From CAZCGA01 sp964498075 (GTDB lineage: Bacteria; Desulfobacterota; Binatia; HRBIN30): a stretch of DNA of 54,495 nucleotides. The DNA is taken from contig CAZCGA010000031.1 in assembly GCA_964498075.1 (NCBI GenBank), positions 1 to 54,495 of the forward strand. The letters are read 5' to 3'. Below, one piece after another: positions 25,046 through 34,209 of the stretch (within the stretch, counting starts at the first letter, position 1; each line of letters starts with the position of its first letter). The translations under genes were made by a program, and so were the position numbers. Under the pieces are notes generated by a model. It saw only the letters and a list, made by a program, of their open reading frames with translations, had not been told where the DNA came from and did no database searches.

Positions 25046-27733
25046 ATGTCGCGCAGACGCATACACGAGCTGGCAAAGGAATTGGACCTCGACGCCAAGG
25101 ACCTCATCGCCAAGCTCGAGAAGATTGGCATCCACGGCAAACGCTCACAGAGCGCGCTCACCGATGATGAGGTGGAGCGCGTGCGAGCCGAAGTGGCAGC
25201 GGAGGAAAAACCCTCGGTCGCGGTCGGCGATGAGCGCGTGACGGAAGGCCTCGAAGGCCAAACGGTCGTTGAGCGCCGCGTGCGCACCAACTTGATCCGC
25301 CGCCGTACGACTCGTGTCGAGCCCGTCCCGGTATCGCCCGGCGCGCTGTCCGAAGGGACGGAGCCCCTGCCGCTGCATTCCGAGGCCTTCGAGTCGTTTG
25401 CCCTGCCCGAGTCTTTGCCGGAGTCGAGCTTCCCGGCTGCGCTGACGGCTCCGGTGGCTGCGAAACCGCCCGCACCCGCCGCGCCGCAGCCCGTCGTCCC
25501 GCCGCCGTCCGCAGACGCGAGCGCCCCGGCTGAACAGGCCGCGGCGGAGCCCGGCCCCGCATCGCCCCGGCCCACCGTGGCGCCGAAGCCCGCGGTCGCA
25601 CCGGCGCCGATGATGGAGGGCATGCGCGGTCCGCGTGTGCTCGGCAGGATCGACTTGCGCAAGAAGGAAACGCCGGCGGCGGTGCCTGCCCGACGCGATG
25701 TGGCGGCGCCTGAAGGCGTACGCGACCGCGCCCGGCGCGACGTCGGCGAAGCGGCTGCGCCGGTGGTCGAGACCGACGAAAACAAACCGCGCAAGAAGAA
25801 GCGGCGCGTGATCCAAAAGCCCGAGTTCCAGGAAATGAGCGAGAGCGATCGCCGCCGCATGAAAATCCCGCGCAAGAAGAGGGCATTGCCCGGGAAAGAA
25901 CAGCGCAAGACGGAGATCACGACGCCCCGTGCCAGCAAGCGTGTGGTGCGCATCTCCGAGGTCATCGCGGTCGGCGAGCTGGCGAAAGCCATGGGCGTGA
26001 AGGCGGGAGAGATCATCAAGAAGCTGATGGACTCCGGCATGATGGCGACCATCAACCAAGTGCTCGACCTCGACACCGCCACGCTCATCGCCTCGGAGTT
26101 CGAGTACAACGTCGAGAACGTCGCCTACGACGCCGAGTCGGCGATGGAAGAGGGCCATGAGGCGCCCAGCGATGAGAATCTGCAACCGCGTCCCCCGGTG
26201 GTCACGATCATGGGACACGTCGATCATGGCAAGACCTCGCTGCTCGACGCGATCCGCCAAACCAACGTCACCGCCCAGGAGGCCGGCGGCATCACCCAAC
26301 ACATCGGCGCCTACAGCGTCGACGTGCACGGCAAACGCGTTGCCTTCCTCGATACGCCGGGCCACGAGGCCTTCACCGCGATGCGCGCCCGCGGCGCCAA
26401 GGTGACCGACATCGTCGTGCTCGTGGTCGCAGCGGACGACGGCGTCATGCCGCAAACGGTGGAAGCTATCAACCACGCCCGCGCCGCCAATGTGACGATT
26501 ATCGTGGCGCTCAACAAGATCGACAAGCCCGAGGCCAACATCGAACGCATCAAGCAGAACCTCGCCGACTACGGTCTGGTGGCCGAAGACTGGGGCGGAG
26601 ACACGATCTGCGTGCCGGTCTCCGCCAAGACCAAGGTGGGAATCCCGCAGCTGCTGGAGATGTTGCTGCTGCAAGCGGACGTCCTCGAGCTGAAGGCGAA
26701 CGAGGACAAGATGGCGCGTGGCACCATCGTCGAAGCCAAGCTCGACCGCGGGCGCGGCCCGGTGGCCACCGTGCTCGTTCAGGAAGGCAGGCTCAAGGTC
26801 GGCGACCCGTTCGTGTGCGGCGGGAACTACGGCCGCGTGCGGGCCATGGTCGACGACAAGGGAAGCAAGGTTACGGTGGCTGGTCCATCGACCCCGGTCG
26901 AGATCCTCGGCCTCCAAGGCGTGCCCGATGCCGGCAGCCCGTTCGTTGTGGTGAACGATGAAGCGACTGCTCGCCAGGTGGCCGAGCACCGCCGCGCCCT
27001 ACAGCGTGAGGCGAGCCTGGTGAAGACTGCCAAGGTGTCGCTCGAAGATCTGTATCAGCAGATTCAGGCCGGTGACGTCAAGGAGCTGCGGGTGGTCATC
27101 AAAGCCGATGTCCAAGGATCGGTAGAAGCGCTCAGCGAAGCCCTGACCCGATTGTCGACCGACGAAGTACGACTCAATGTGCTGCATGCCTCGGTGGGTG
27201 GAATCACCGAAAGCGACGCACTGCTGGCCTCCGCCTCGAACGCCGTGGTCATCGGATTCAACGTCCGGCCCGAATCGAAGGCGGCCGACGTCGCGGAACG
27301 CGAAGGCGTCGACGTGCGTCTCTACACGATCATCTACGATGCGCTCAACGACGTCCGCGACGCCATGGAAGGCCTGCTCGAGCCGACGGTGCGCGAAAAG
27401 ACCGTGGGCCGGGCCGAGGTGCGGCAGGTCTTCACCGTGCCCAGCTTCGGCGTCGTGGCCGGGTCCTACGTGACCGACGGCAAGATTGTACGCAATGCGG
27501 CGGTTCGCCTGGTCCGCGACCATGTCGTCGTCTACACCGGGCGGGTCGCCAGCTTACGCCGCTTCAAGGAGGACGCGCGCGAGGTGGTGTCTGGGTATGA
27601 GTGTGGGATCGGACTGGAGAACTACCAAGACGCCAAAACGGGTGACTTCATCGAGGCCTTTGAAGTCGAGCGCGTCGCCCGCCGACTGACGCCTTCCAGT
27701 GGCAAGTCCGCCGCAGCCGAGCGCCGTGTCTAG
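25046..27733 (+). CDS. infB: Translation initiation factor IF-2
   Basis: 895 aa. IF-2 is the GTPase that brings initiator tRNA to the 30S subunit and promotes subunit joining. It starts with an IF2-N domain (RRRIHELAKELDLDAKDLIA), then a long Pro/Ala linker (about 85-190), a Lys/Arg-rich stretch, and a second IF2-N module (VGELAKAMGVKAGEIIKKLM). The G domain from about 385 has GHVDHGKTS, DTPGHEAF, NKID and SAK. Domains II-IV follow, with SLEDLYQQIQAG, VKADVQGSVEAL and VPSFGVVAGSYV. It lies 28 bp after rnpM. All key GTPase residues are present. Confidence 0.97.
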   Translation: MSRRRIHELAKELDLDAKDLIAKLEKIGIHGKRSQSALTDDEVERVRAEVAAEEKPSVAVGDERVTEGLEGQTVVERRVRTNLIRRRTTRVEPVPVSPGALSEGTEPLPLHSEAFESFALPESLPESSFPAALTAPVAAKPPAPAAPQPVVPPPSADASAPAEQAAAEPGPASPRPTVAPKPAVAPAPMMEGMRGPRVLGRIDLRKKETPAAVPARRDVAAPEGVRDRARRDVGEAAAPVVETDENKPRKKKRRVIQKPEFQEMSESDRRRMKIPRKKRALPGKEQRKTEITTPRASKRVVRISEVIAVGELAKAMGVKAGEIIKKLMDSGMMATINQVLDLDTATLIASEFEYNVENVAYDAESAMEEGHEAPSDENLQPRPPVVTIMGHVDHGKTSLLDAIRQTNVTAQEAGGITQHIGAYSVDVHGKRVAFLDTPGHEAFTAMRARGAKVTDIVVLVVAADDGVMPQTVEAINHARAANVTIIVALNKIDKPEANIERIKQNLADYGLVAEDWGGDTICVPVSAKTKVGIPQLLEMLLLQADVLELKANEDKMARGTIVEAKLDRGRGPVATVLVQEGRLKVGDPFVCGGNYGRVRAMVDDKGSKVTVAGPSTPVEILGLQGVPDAGSPFVVVNDEATARQVAEHRRALQREASLVKTAKVSLEDLYQQIQAGDVKELRVVIKADVQGSVEALSEALTRLSTDEVRLNVLHASVGGITESDALLASASNAVVIGFNVRPESKAADVAEREGVDVRLYTIIYDALNDVRDAMEGLLEPTVREKTVGRAEVRQVFTVPSFGVVAGSYVTDGKIVRNAAVRLVRDHVVVYTGRVASLRRFKEDAREVVSGYECGIGLENYQDAKTGDFIEAFEVERVARRLTPSSGKSAAAERRV

Positions 27734-27820
27734 AGACGAACGGGAGTGCTGCTGACCGCTGGCACCCACCGCTGAGCGGCGCGCGCGGTCGCTTCCACAC
27801 CTACGAGGAAATCGTCAACC

Positions 27821-28108
27821 GTGGTCGTCGGGGTTCTCAAGCTCACCGTGTTTCTGCCGGAGAACCATTCGCTCAAGGGTAAGCGCGGTGTCATCAAGAA
27901 GATCAAAGCCCGTGTGGCCAACACCTTCAACGTCTCGATCGCCGAATGCGACGGGCATGACCTGTGGCAGCGCGCGGTGCTGGGCGTCTGCCAGGTGGGG
28001 ACCGACGAGCCGTACGTCGACGGGACGCTGCGCCAAGTGGTGCGCTTCATCGATGAGATGCACGTTGCCGAGCTCGGGGAAGAGGACATCGAGATCTTTC
28101 ACTGCTGA
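27821..28108 (+). CDS. YlxP-like protein (DUF503)
   Basis: 95 aa. It carries the DUF503 pattern: VVGVLKLTVFLPENHSLKGK, KARVANTFNVSIAECD, and GVCQVGTDEPYVDGTL. YlxP proteins sit between infB and rbfA in many bacteria; a role in ribosome assembly is suspected but not settled. GTG 27821 is preceded by ACGAGGAAA. Length and location fit. Confidence 0.9.
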   Translation: MVVGVLKLTVFLPENHSLKGKRGVIKKIKARVANTFNVSIAECDGHDLWQRAVLGVCQVGTDEPYVDGTLRQVVRFIDEMHVAELGEEDIEIFHC

Positions 28109-28150
28109 CCGGCGGGCTCACCCGCGAGCCGGGAGCGGGCGGAGGGGCGA

Positions 28151-28501
28151 ATGAGCGCGCGGCGAGCAGAGCGAGTGGGGGAGGCCATGCGCGCGGCAAT
28201 CGCCGAGATGCTGCTGCGCGACATCAACGATCCGCGCGTCGGCTTGGTCACGCTGACGACGGTGGAGCTGACGGACGACCTCAAGCACGCCAAGGTGTAC
28301 TTCAGCTGCGTCGGCGACCAGGCAGAGCACCAGCGTTCCCTCCAGGGTTTGCGTAGCGCCGCCGGCTTCATCCGCGCGCAGATCACACGCCGCTTGCAGC
28401 TGCGCTATGCCCCGGAGCTCAGCTTCGTGTTCGACCCGAGCATCGAAGAGGCGGAGCGCTTGGCAACCTTGCTCAGAGACGCGACACCGAAGCCCGACTA
28501 G
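28151..28501 (+). CDS. rbfA: 30S ribosome-binding factor RbfA
   Basis: 116 aa. RbfA binds the 30S subunit and supports 16S rRNA 5' end maturation. Typical features: the N-terminal basic helix RRAERVGEAMRAAIAEMLLR, DPRVGLVTLTTVELTDDLKHAKVYFS, and the end LRYAPELSFVFDPSIEEAER. It follows ylxP and precedes truB by 9 bp. Confidence 0.95.
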   Translation: MSARRAERVGEAMRAAIAEMLLRDINDPRVGLVTLTTVELTDDLKHAKVYFSCVGDQAEHQRSLQGLRSAAGFIRAQITRRLQLRYAPELSFVFDPSIEEAERLATLLRDATPKPD

Positions 28502-28510
28502 TCCGCGGAG

Positions 28511-29380
28511 ATGGACGGCCTGCTGATCATCGACAAACCCGCGGGCATGACCTCCGCGGAGGTCGTGCGCGTCGTCAAGCAGCGACTGGGCTGCAAGACG
28601 GGTCACTTGGGGACGCTCGACCCGTTCGCCAGCGGTGTGCTGCCGTTGTGCCTCGGCGACGGCACGAAGATCGCCCAGTTCCTGAACGCGGCCGACAAGG
28701 AATACACGGGGGTCATTCGCCTGGGCCGCGCGACCGACACCGGGGACCCTACGGGAACCGTAACCGCCACGGCGCCGGTCCCGGCGATCACCGCGGCGCA
28801 GCTGGCAGAGACGAGCGAGCGCTTTCGCGGCGAACGCCTGCAAACGCCACCCATGTACTCGGCCATCAAGCAACAGGGCACGCCGCTCTACAAGTTGGCG
28901 CGCCGCGGTCTGACCGTGGACCGCGAGCCGCGACGCGTGCAAATCACGGCGCTGCATCTCTCCGACCGGGGCGCCGGCACTATCGAGTTTTGCGTGGCGT
29001 GCTCGAAGGGCACCTACGTCCGCGTGCTCGCGGAGGAGATTGCGGTGGCCCTCGGCTCGGTCGGCCACCTCGAGGTGCTCAGGCGCACCCGATTCGGTCA
29101 CTTTGGCGCCGCGGAAGCGGTTCCGATCGAGGCCTGCGCATGGGACACAGTGCCGCTGATCGAGCTGCGCGATTGTCTGCCGCATCTGCGTGAGATCCGC
29201 ACCGACGCGGCGACCGCGCGGCGTGCCCGCCAAGGCTATGAACCGCTTCTCGGCTCCCTCGCACCCGGCCGCTCCGACGAAGCCGCGAAGCTGGTCGGTC
29301 CCGATGGCGAGCTGGCGGCGGTGATCGTCGTGGATCGGGACGGTCACTGGCGCTTCGGCCGCGTCTTCGCAGCGTTGTGA
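28511..29380 (+). CDS. truB: tRNA pseudouridine(55) synthase TruB
   Basis: 289 aa. TruB makes pseudouridine 55 in the tRNA T-loop. The start DGLLIIDKPAGMTSAEVV and the catalytic motif GHLGTLDPFASGVLP (nucleophile Asp37) are clear, as are YTGVIRLGRATDTGDPTG, PPMYSAIKQQGTPLYKLAR and CSKGTYVRVLAEEIA. The C-terminal PUA-like region is short. It closes the conserved operon; the rpsO/pnp genes that often follow are absent. Confidence 0.96.
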   Translation: MDGLLIIDKPAGMTSAEVVRVVKQRLGCKTGHLGTLDPFASGVLPLCLGDGTKIAQFLNAADKEYTGVIRLGRATDTGDPTGTVTATAPVPAITAAQLAETSERFRGERLQTPPMYSAIKQQGTPLYKLARRGLTVDREPRRVQITALHLSDRGAGTIEFCVACSKGTYVRVLAEEIAVALGSVGHLEVLRRTRFGHFGAAEAVPIEACAWDTVPLIELRDCLPHLREIRTDAATARRARQGYEPLLGSLAPGRSDEAAKLVGPDGELAAVIVVDRDGHWRFGRVFAAL

Positions 29381-29403
29381 GTGCGGGGTCTGGGAGGAGA
29401 CGC

Positions 29404-29481
29404 GTGACGAGCGCGCGAACTCTTGCGGTTCAAATTGCGGGCTGGCAAGAAGAGGCCGACCCCGTGAGACGACGCGATTGA
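29404..29481 (+). CDS. Possible 25-codon leader ORF before the VKOR-DsbA gene
   Basis: A GTG preceded by GGGAGGAG opens 25 codons (TSARTLAVQIAGWQEEADP and five more), ending at a TGA that overlaps the ATG of the next gene by one base. The strong ribosome site belongs to this ORF, while the VKOR-DsbA start has none of its own. It may serve translational coupling. There is no evidence for a stable product. Confidence 0.35.
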   Translation: MTSARTLAVQIAGWQEEADPVRRRD

Positions 29482-30674
29482 TGCAGGAACGCCTGAAAAG
29501 GACTCTGTGGGTCCTGGCCCTCGCGGTCGTTGGCGTGGGTGTCAGTGGCCTGATCGAGAAGGTACACCGCCAGCTGGCTGCTGACGTCAACTACGCCAGC
29601 TTCTGCAATGTCAGCGCGCGGGTGAACTGCGACGTCGTGCTCGGCAGCTCGTATGCGAGTCTGGCGGGAGTCTCGATGGGCCTGTGGGCCATTCTCTTTT
29701 ATCTGACGGTGATCGGGTTCGCTGGAGCGATGGCTGCGACCAGCGGAACGCAGCGGCGCGATACCATGGCGAAGCTGATGGTGGTACTGGCCGTGTGGGG
29801 TTTGCTGTTCTCCGTCTACCTTGCGTTCATCTCATTCGCCGTCCTGCATGCGGTGTGTCTGATGTGCAGCACGCTGTATCTGGTGAACATCGGCCTGTTC
29901 GTGTGCACGTGGCGGCTGCGGCGCAGCCTGCGTCCGATGGCTCGCCGGCCATCGGCGGAGCGGGCTGGGCAGGATCGACTGGTAGTGATCGGCAGCGTCG
30001 CGGCGGCGGTGGCGATCCTGGTGATCGGCAGCTGGGAAGCCTTCGGTCGCGCCGGCAACCCGCTCGATGCGGCGGCGATTGCACGCCAGCGGCCGGAGTT
30101 CTACCGCTGGTATTTCGCCCAGCCGCTGGTGCCGGTACCACCCGATGCCAACCACGTACGCGGCAGCGCCAACGCGGGGGTGACCATCGTGGAGTTCTCG
30201 GACTTCGAATGCGGCCACTGCGCCGCCTTTCATGCGAGCGTGGAAGACGTGCTGCGCCGCCTGGGGCAGGGGGTCAGGGTGGTCTTTCGTCACTTCCCGC
30301 TCGATGCGGCGTGCAATCCGAAAGTCACCGGGAACTTCCATCCGCAGGCCTGCCTGGCTGCGGTGGCTGCGGAGTGCGCCGGCGAGCAAGCGAAGTTCTG
30401 GCAGTATCACAATCTGCTGTTCGACAATCAGCCGCAGCTGGACCGGCAAGCGCTGATTGCATACGCGGCGCGCCTGGGGTTGGACAGCGCACGCTTCACG
30501 ACGTGCTTGGATGGCCAGGAGGCTCGCGCCCGAGTGGATCGCGACGCCAAGGAAGGTGCGGCGCTGGGCATCGACTCGACGCCGACGGTTTTCATCAACG
30601 GCCGGTTGATCAAGGGGGCGTTGGATTCCGACCTGCTCGCGGCCGCGGTGACCCTGGCGCGCACGAGCCACTGA
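29481..30674 (+). CDS. VKOR-DsbA fusion, disulfide bond-forming membrane protein
   Basis: 397 aa. The N-terminal half is a vitamin-K-epoxide-reductase-like membrane domain: loop cysteines 42 and 50 (FCNVSARVNCDVVLGSSY) and the redox pair CLMC (126, 129) facing the quinone, within four or five transmembrane helices. A fifth or sixth helix (170-185) leads to a periplasmic thioredoxin-fold DsbA/DsbG-like domain with VTIVEFSDFECGHC (Cys244, Cys247) and the cis-Pro loop STPTVFINGR. Such fusions oxidise exported proteins and pass electrons to quinone, replacing DsbA plus DsbB. The Cys-rich secreted proteins in this window are plausible clients. Confidence 0.92.
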   Translation: MQERLKRTLWVLALAVVGVGVSGLIEKVHRQLAADVNYASFCNVSARVNCDVVLGSSYASLAGVSMGLWAILFYLTVIGFAGAMAATSGTQRRDTMAKLMVVLAVWGLLFSVYLAFISFAVLHAVCLMCSTLYLVNIGLFVCTWRLRRSLRPMARRPSAERAGQDRLVVIGSVAAAVAILVIGSWEAFGRAGNPLDAAAIARQRPEFYRWYFAQPLVPVPPDANHVRGSANAGVTIVEFSDFECGHCAAFHASVEDVLRRLGQGVRVVFRHFPLDAACNPKVTGNFHPQACLAAVAAECAGEQAKFWQYHNLLFDNQPQLDRQALIAYAARLGLDSARFTTCLDGQEARARVDRDAKEGAALGIDSTPTVFINGRLIKGALDSDLLAAAVTLARTSH

Positions 30675-30683
30675 GGAACGGCG

Positions 30684-32354
30684 TTACGGGGGCAACACCC
30701 GGATGATGAACGGCAGATCGCCGCTGCTGAGCCGGCCGTCGCCGTTCGCGTCTTCACCGCTGCACTGACCGCGCAAGTCGGACTCGAAGAGTTTCGTCAC
30801 GAGGGTCGCGATGTCCGACGTGGTGAGGCGGCTGTCGCAGTTCGCGTCGCCTGCAGAGCTCTGCAACGGCGTGCGCGTGGCGGTCGGGGTTCGGGTAACG
30901 GTCGGGGTTCGCGTCACGGTCCGCGTGGGCGTTCGGCTGGGGGTTGAGCTCTTGGTGAATGTCGACGTTGCCAGCGGGGTTGGCGTGATCGTCGGCGTTC
31001 GGGTGGCCGTTCCCGTGCGCGTCGGCGTGAAGGTCTTGGTCGGCGGCGGCTCGACACGACCCCCGAGCAGGACAGAAACTGTGCCATCCGTCTCTTCGCT
31101 GACGGCGACATCGAGCTTGCCATCATTGTTGAAGTCGGCAACCACCAACCCGCCGACGCCAGCGCCGACCGGTATGGCCATGTAGGCAGGCTCGATGCGG
31201 AACGTGCCGTCCTGGTTTCCGAACAGGATCGTCAGCGTATCGCTGTCGCCGTTGCTGGTGTGCGCGATGATATCTGGATTGCCGTCACCGTCGAAGTCCA
31301 CCGAGTCTCCGGTGACCAACCTGTCAACAACCATGCCGCCGATCGGGTATGCGACCGCGTTGCCGAAAGTCCCGTTACCGTTGTTGAGGTGAATCGTGAT
31401 CCCGTTCGGATTGTCGTTGCTCACCGCGACGTCCGCGCGTCCGTCGTGATTGAAGTCGGCGATGCCGATACCAGTGGGCACCTCGATGCTGGTGTTGGGA
31501 TCCGAATCATAGACGACCGGATCCGCGAAGGTCGCACTGCCGACCGTGCCGGTGTTCAGATGAATCGCGACTCCCTGGTCGTTTTGCAGTGCCACGGCCA
31601 GGTCCGGCAGGGCGTCCCCGTTCAGTCGCCCGGCTGCGACGGCGACCGGCCCACCCAGCCCACCGCCCAGGTCTCTACCCGTCACCAGCTGCGTCGGCGT
31701 CAGGAAATTCGTCGCACCAACCTTCTGCGACAAGAAGACGGTGCCACTGTCGGAGTCGGGCACCGCGAGGTCCAGTGCACCGTCGCCGTCGAAGTCCAAC
31801 ACTTCGACCGCGGCGGGGTCGTCGCCGACGGTGAAATTGATCGGGCGCTGTTGGAACGCGACGGGAGTTGCACCGAGGTTGGCAAACACGCGAAGGAACG
31901 TGCGGGCATCGATATCGCTGAGATCGAGGACGAGGAGCGCCAAGTCATCGCGACCGTCGTCGAAGACCAGGTTGCCTGCGGCAACACCGACGAAGTCTCC
32001 AAACGGCTCGCTGATTGCCGTCTGCACGCGGAACGTACCGTCGAGCTGCGTCAGCATCAGCACGATGGCGGGATTGCCGTCGAGGTCCGAGGCGATCGCC
32101 GCAATGTCCGGTCGCTGGTCGCCATCGAACTTGCCCACTGCCAGCGAGTCTCCCAATGCCAAGCCGGACGACTGGCCGATGAAGTAGCTACGCCGCGAGC
32201 CGAAGGGCAGCGAGTTGACCGCCGCAACTCTTGTGGGTGTGACGCTGGAAGTCACGAGCAGCACGAATCCCAGAACCGCGAGCCGACGTCGACTCGCGTG
32301 CCGCGATGAAGCGGCGTCGGTGCGAAGGGGTGGCGGATGGGCGTGCGGTGGCAT
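30684..32354 (-). CDS. Secreted FG-GAP repeat protein with a dockerin-like C-terminus
   Basis: 556 aa from ATG 32354 (a TTG 14 codons upstream is also open). The signal peptide core is RLAVLGFVLLVTSSV. Residues 45-430 are FG-GAP/VCBS-type repeats with loops such as VGKFDGDQRPDIA, VLDFDGDGALDLAV and VADFNNDGKLDVAV. A Thr/Pro/Arg linker follows. The last 55 residues hold two Ca-binding loops, AGDANCDSRLTTSDI and EDANGDGRLSSGDL, spaced like the twin repeats of dockerin type I. It lacks the Cys-TM tail of the related proteins here. It converges on the VKOR-DsbA gene with 9 bp between. Confidence 0.85.
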   Translation of the reverse strand: MPPHAHPPPLRTDAASSRHASRRRLAVLGFVLLVTSSVTPTRVAAVNSLPFGSRRSYFIGQSSGLALGDSLAVGKFDGDQRPDIAAIASDLDGNPAIVLMLTQLDGTFRVQTAISEPFGDFVGVAAGNLVFDDGRDDLALLVLDLSDIDARTFLRVFANLGATPVAFQQRPINFTVGDDPAAVEVLDFDGDGALDLAVPDSDSGTVFLSQKVGATNFLTPTQLVTGRDLGGGLGGPVAVAAGRLNGDALPDLAVALQNDQGVAIHLNTGTVGSATFADPVVYDSDPNTSIEVPTGIGIADFNHDGRADVAVSNDNPNGITIHLNNGNGTFGNAVAYPIGGMVVDRLVTGDSVDFDGDGNPDIIAHTSNGDSDTLTILFGNQDGTFRIEPAYMAIPVGAGVGGLVVADFNNDGKLDVAVSEETDGTVSVLLGGRVEPPPTKTFTPTRTGTATRTPTITPTPLATSTFTKSSTPSRTPTRTVTRTPTVTRTPTATRTPLQSSAGDANCDSRLTTSDIATLVTKLFESDLRGQCSGEDANGDGRLSSGDLPFIIRVLPP

Positions 32355-32574
32355 TGGACGAGTCGCAGCATAGCCGAAAGTTCGTGCGTAATTCAAACTT
32401 CAGCCTGGAGAAGTTCGATGGTGACCGGCGGCGACCGAAAGGATTGTGCAGTGTTCTCGCGGCGATTGCGACACGTGCCCGCACGGTTTCGCGGCTGAGC
32501 ATCGTGGTACGATATTATGGATTGCGCCGATAGGCGCGGAAAGTCAGTATGAGCGCGAGGGCGCGAAAAATCAG

Positions 32575-32603
32575 TTGACACGTCCGGGCGGAATCGACTA
32601 AGA
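32575..32603 (+). promoter_or_regulatory. Candidate dnaA promoter
   Basis: A perfect TTGACA (32575-32580) is followed after 17 bp by CTAAGA (32598-32603), or after 18 bp by TAAGAC. It points to dnaA, about 250 bp away, with the DnaA boxes lying between promoter and gene. Confidence 0.4.
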
Positions 32604-32772
32604 CGAGCGCGCTCTCGGTAGTCTGAATCCGGAAATTCTGAATCGCAAATGAAGCTTGTCGGTCGCGCGCGCTGCCTTCCTGAAGAAAAAGGAAGGGCGG
32701 GCGTGCGGCGGAAGGTGTGCATGGCGGTGTGGAGGACGGACGGAAGTGGTGCGGCGGCGGCGACTTACCGCG

Positions 32773-32792
32773 TTGTCCCCAAGTGTGGATAA
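32773..32792. promoter_or_regulatory. DnaA-box pair
   Basis: TGTGGATAA (32784-32792) is a perfect DnaA box (TTATCCACA on the minus strand). Two bases to its left, TTGTCCCCA (32773-32781) matches the box at seven of nine positions on the plus strand. The pair lies 60 bp before the dnaA start, a position suited to autoregulation. Confidence 0.65.
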
Positions 32793-32851
32793 CCGCGCGC
32801 GCGGCCGACAGGACGTTTGGTCGAGGAACTTTGGGGGAGGGGCGGCTACAC

Positions 32852-34183
32852 ATGGAGGCCGAGTGGTTGGCAGCGTTGCCGCGATTGCGGCAACGAGTCG
32901 GTGAACGAAATTTCACGACATGGATCGAGCCGATTCGGTGTTCCAAGGATGAGCAAGGCTTGCGCTTGGAGGTGACCAGCCGGTTCTTTCAAGAGTGGGT
33001 GAACCGGCACTTCCTGAGCTGCATCGAACAGACGCTCGCGGAGAGTCTCGGCACACGCGCGGCAGTGCGCGTGGTCGTCACGCCGGCGGCGGCAACCGTT
33101 CCACCACGGATTGAGCCACCGCCACGCCGCGTGCCCGTCGAGCGTGCTCCGAAGATCGGCCATCTCGTGTCGGGCTACACCTTCGACACGTTCGTCGTCG
33201 GGCAAGCCAACGAGGTCGCGTACCAAGCCGCTCGTTCGGTGGCCGAGATGCCTGGGCGGCGCTTCAACCCGTTCTTTCTCTGGGGCGGTGTGGGATTGGG
33301 CAAGACGCATCTCATCAATGCGCTGGCGCACGACTTGCTCCGGCGACCGCCGCGCCGCCGCATGGCCTGCCTGTCGGCGGAAACCTTCATGAACAGCTTG
33401 ATCACCTCGCTGCGACAAGATCAGATGGCAGTCTTCCGCGACCGCTTTCGGGAACTCGACGTCTTGATCCTCGACGACGTGCAGTTTCTTGCCGGCAAGG
33501 AACGGACGCAGGAGGAGTTCTTTCACACTTTCAACGCGCTGTATACGGCCGGCCGACAAGTCGTCCTGACTTCCGACAAGCCGCCGCACGCGATCGCCGA
33601 GCTGGAACAGCGCTTGCGCAGCCGCTTCGAGGGCGGTCTGACCGCCGACATCCATCCGCCAACGCCCGAGATGCGCATCGCCATCGTGAAGCAGAAGGCC
33701 GCGCTCCAAGGAGTCGACCTTCCGATCGAGGTGGCGCGGTTAGTGGCGCAGCGCAGCGGCCCCAGTGTGCGTGAGTTGGAAGGCGCGCTGACGCGCATCA
33801 TGGCCCACGCGGCGCTGCGCGGCGAGCCCATGGACGTGGAGTCGGTCAGCCGCGTGCTGCCCCCAATGGCTCAACCGCTGCACGTCCTTTCGGTTGAAAC
33901 CATCCAAGAAGCCGTCAGCCAGCACTTTCGACTCTCGGTGGCCGACTTGCGGTCGCATCGCCGCGAGCAGCGATTCACCTTTGCCCGCCAGGTCGCGATG
34001 TACCTGAGCCGCACGCTCACGGAGGCTTCCTTCCCCACCATTGCCGAGAAGTTTGGAGGCCGCGACCACTCGACGGTCATGCATGCGGTGCGTACCACCG
34101 AACGCAAACGGAATGAAGACGCCGAAACGGCGAGCCTGCTCGCGACCTTGGAGGTCGAGCTGCGCAATCGCCCGAGTGCGTGA
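32852..34183 (+). CDS. dnaA: Chromosomal replication initiator DnaA
   Basis: 443 aa. DnaA binds 9-mer boxes and, with ATP, opens the origin. Domain I (WLAALPRLRQRVGERNFTTWIEP), a short Pro-rich domain II (near 88-105), AAA+ domain III with Walker A GGVGLGKTH (near 145) and Walker B LDVLILDDVQFLAGKE (near 205), and domain IV with the DNA-binding signature GGRDHSTVMHA are all visible. ATG 32852 is chosen because GGGGGAGGGG lies just upstream and the protein then starts at domain I. dnaN, recF and gyrB do not follow, so the usual replication-gene cluster is broken here. Confidence 0.96.
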   Translation: MEAEWLAALPRLRQRVGERNFTTWIEPIRCSKDEQGLRLEVTSRFFQEWVNRHFLSCIEQTLAESLGTRAAVRVVVTPAAATVPPRIEPPPRRVPVERAPKIGHLVSGYTFDTFVVGQANEVAYQAARSVAEMPGRRFNPFFLWGGVGLGKTHLINALAHDLLRRPPRRRMACLSAETFMNSLITSLRQDQMAVFRDRFRELDVLILDDVQFLAGKERTQEEFFHTFNALYTAGRQVVLTSDKPPHAIAELEQRLRSRFEGGLTADIHPPTPEMRIAIVKQKAALQGVDLPIEVARLVAQRSGPSVRELEGALTRIMAHAALRGEPMDVESVSRVLPPMAQPLHVLSVETIQEAVSQHFRLSVADLRSHRREQRFTFARQVAMYLSRTLTEASFPTIAEKFGGRDHSTVMHAVRTTERKRNEDAETASLLATLEVELRNRPSA

Positions 34184-34201
34184 CCGCCGGCGCCCGGCGG
34201 C
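34184..34201. terminator. GC-rich hairpin between convergent dnaA and GMC gene
   Basis: CCGCCG (34184-34189) and CGGCGG (34195-34200) form a perfect 6-bp stem with a five-base loop directly after the dnaA stop. There is no T-run, so it is only a possible bidirectional termination or pausing element. Confidence 0.3.
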
Positions 34202-34209
34202 GGGCGACT

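Larger units (their letters stand above)
32355..32851. other. Divergent intergenic region upstream of dnaA
   Basis: About 500 bp without a convincing gene. It holds a candidate dnaA promoter (32575-32603), a CCTTCCT/AGGAAGG hairpin (about 32682-32705) and two DnaA-box-like sites (32773-32792). It could form part of an origin, but only one perfect box and no clear AT-rich unwinding region are visible. Confidence 0.6.

Noticed and set aside
25145..26989. 614-codon minus-strand open frame inside infB
   Set aside because: Lies wholly opposite a certain IF-2 gene; composition is that of a shadow frame.
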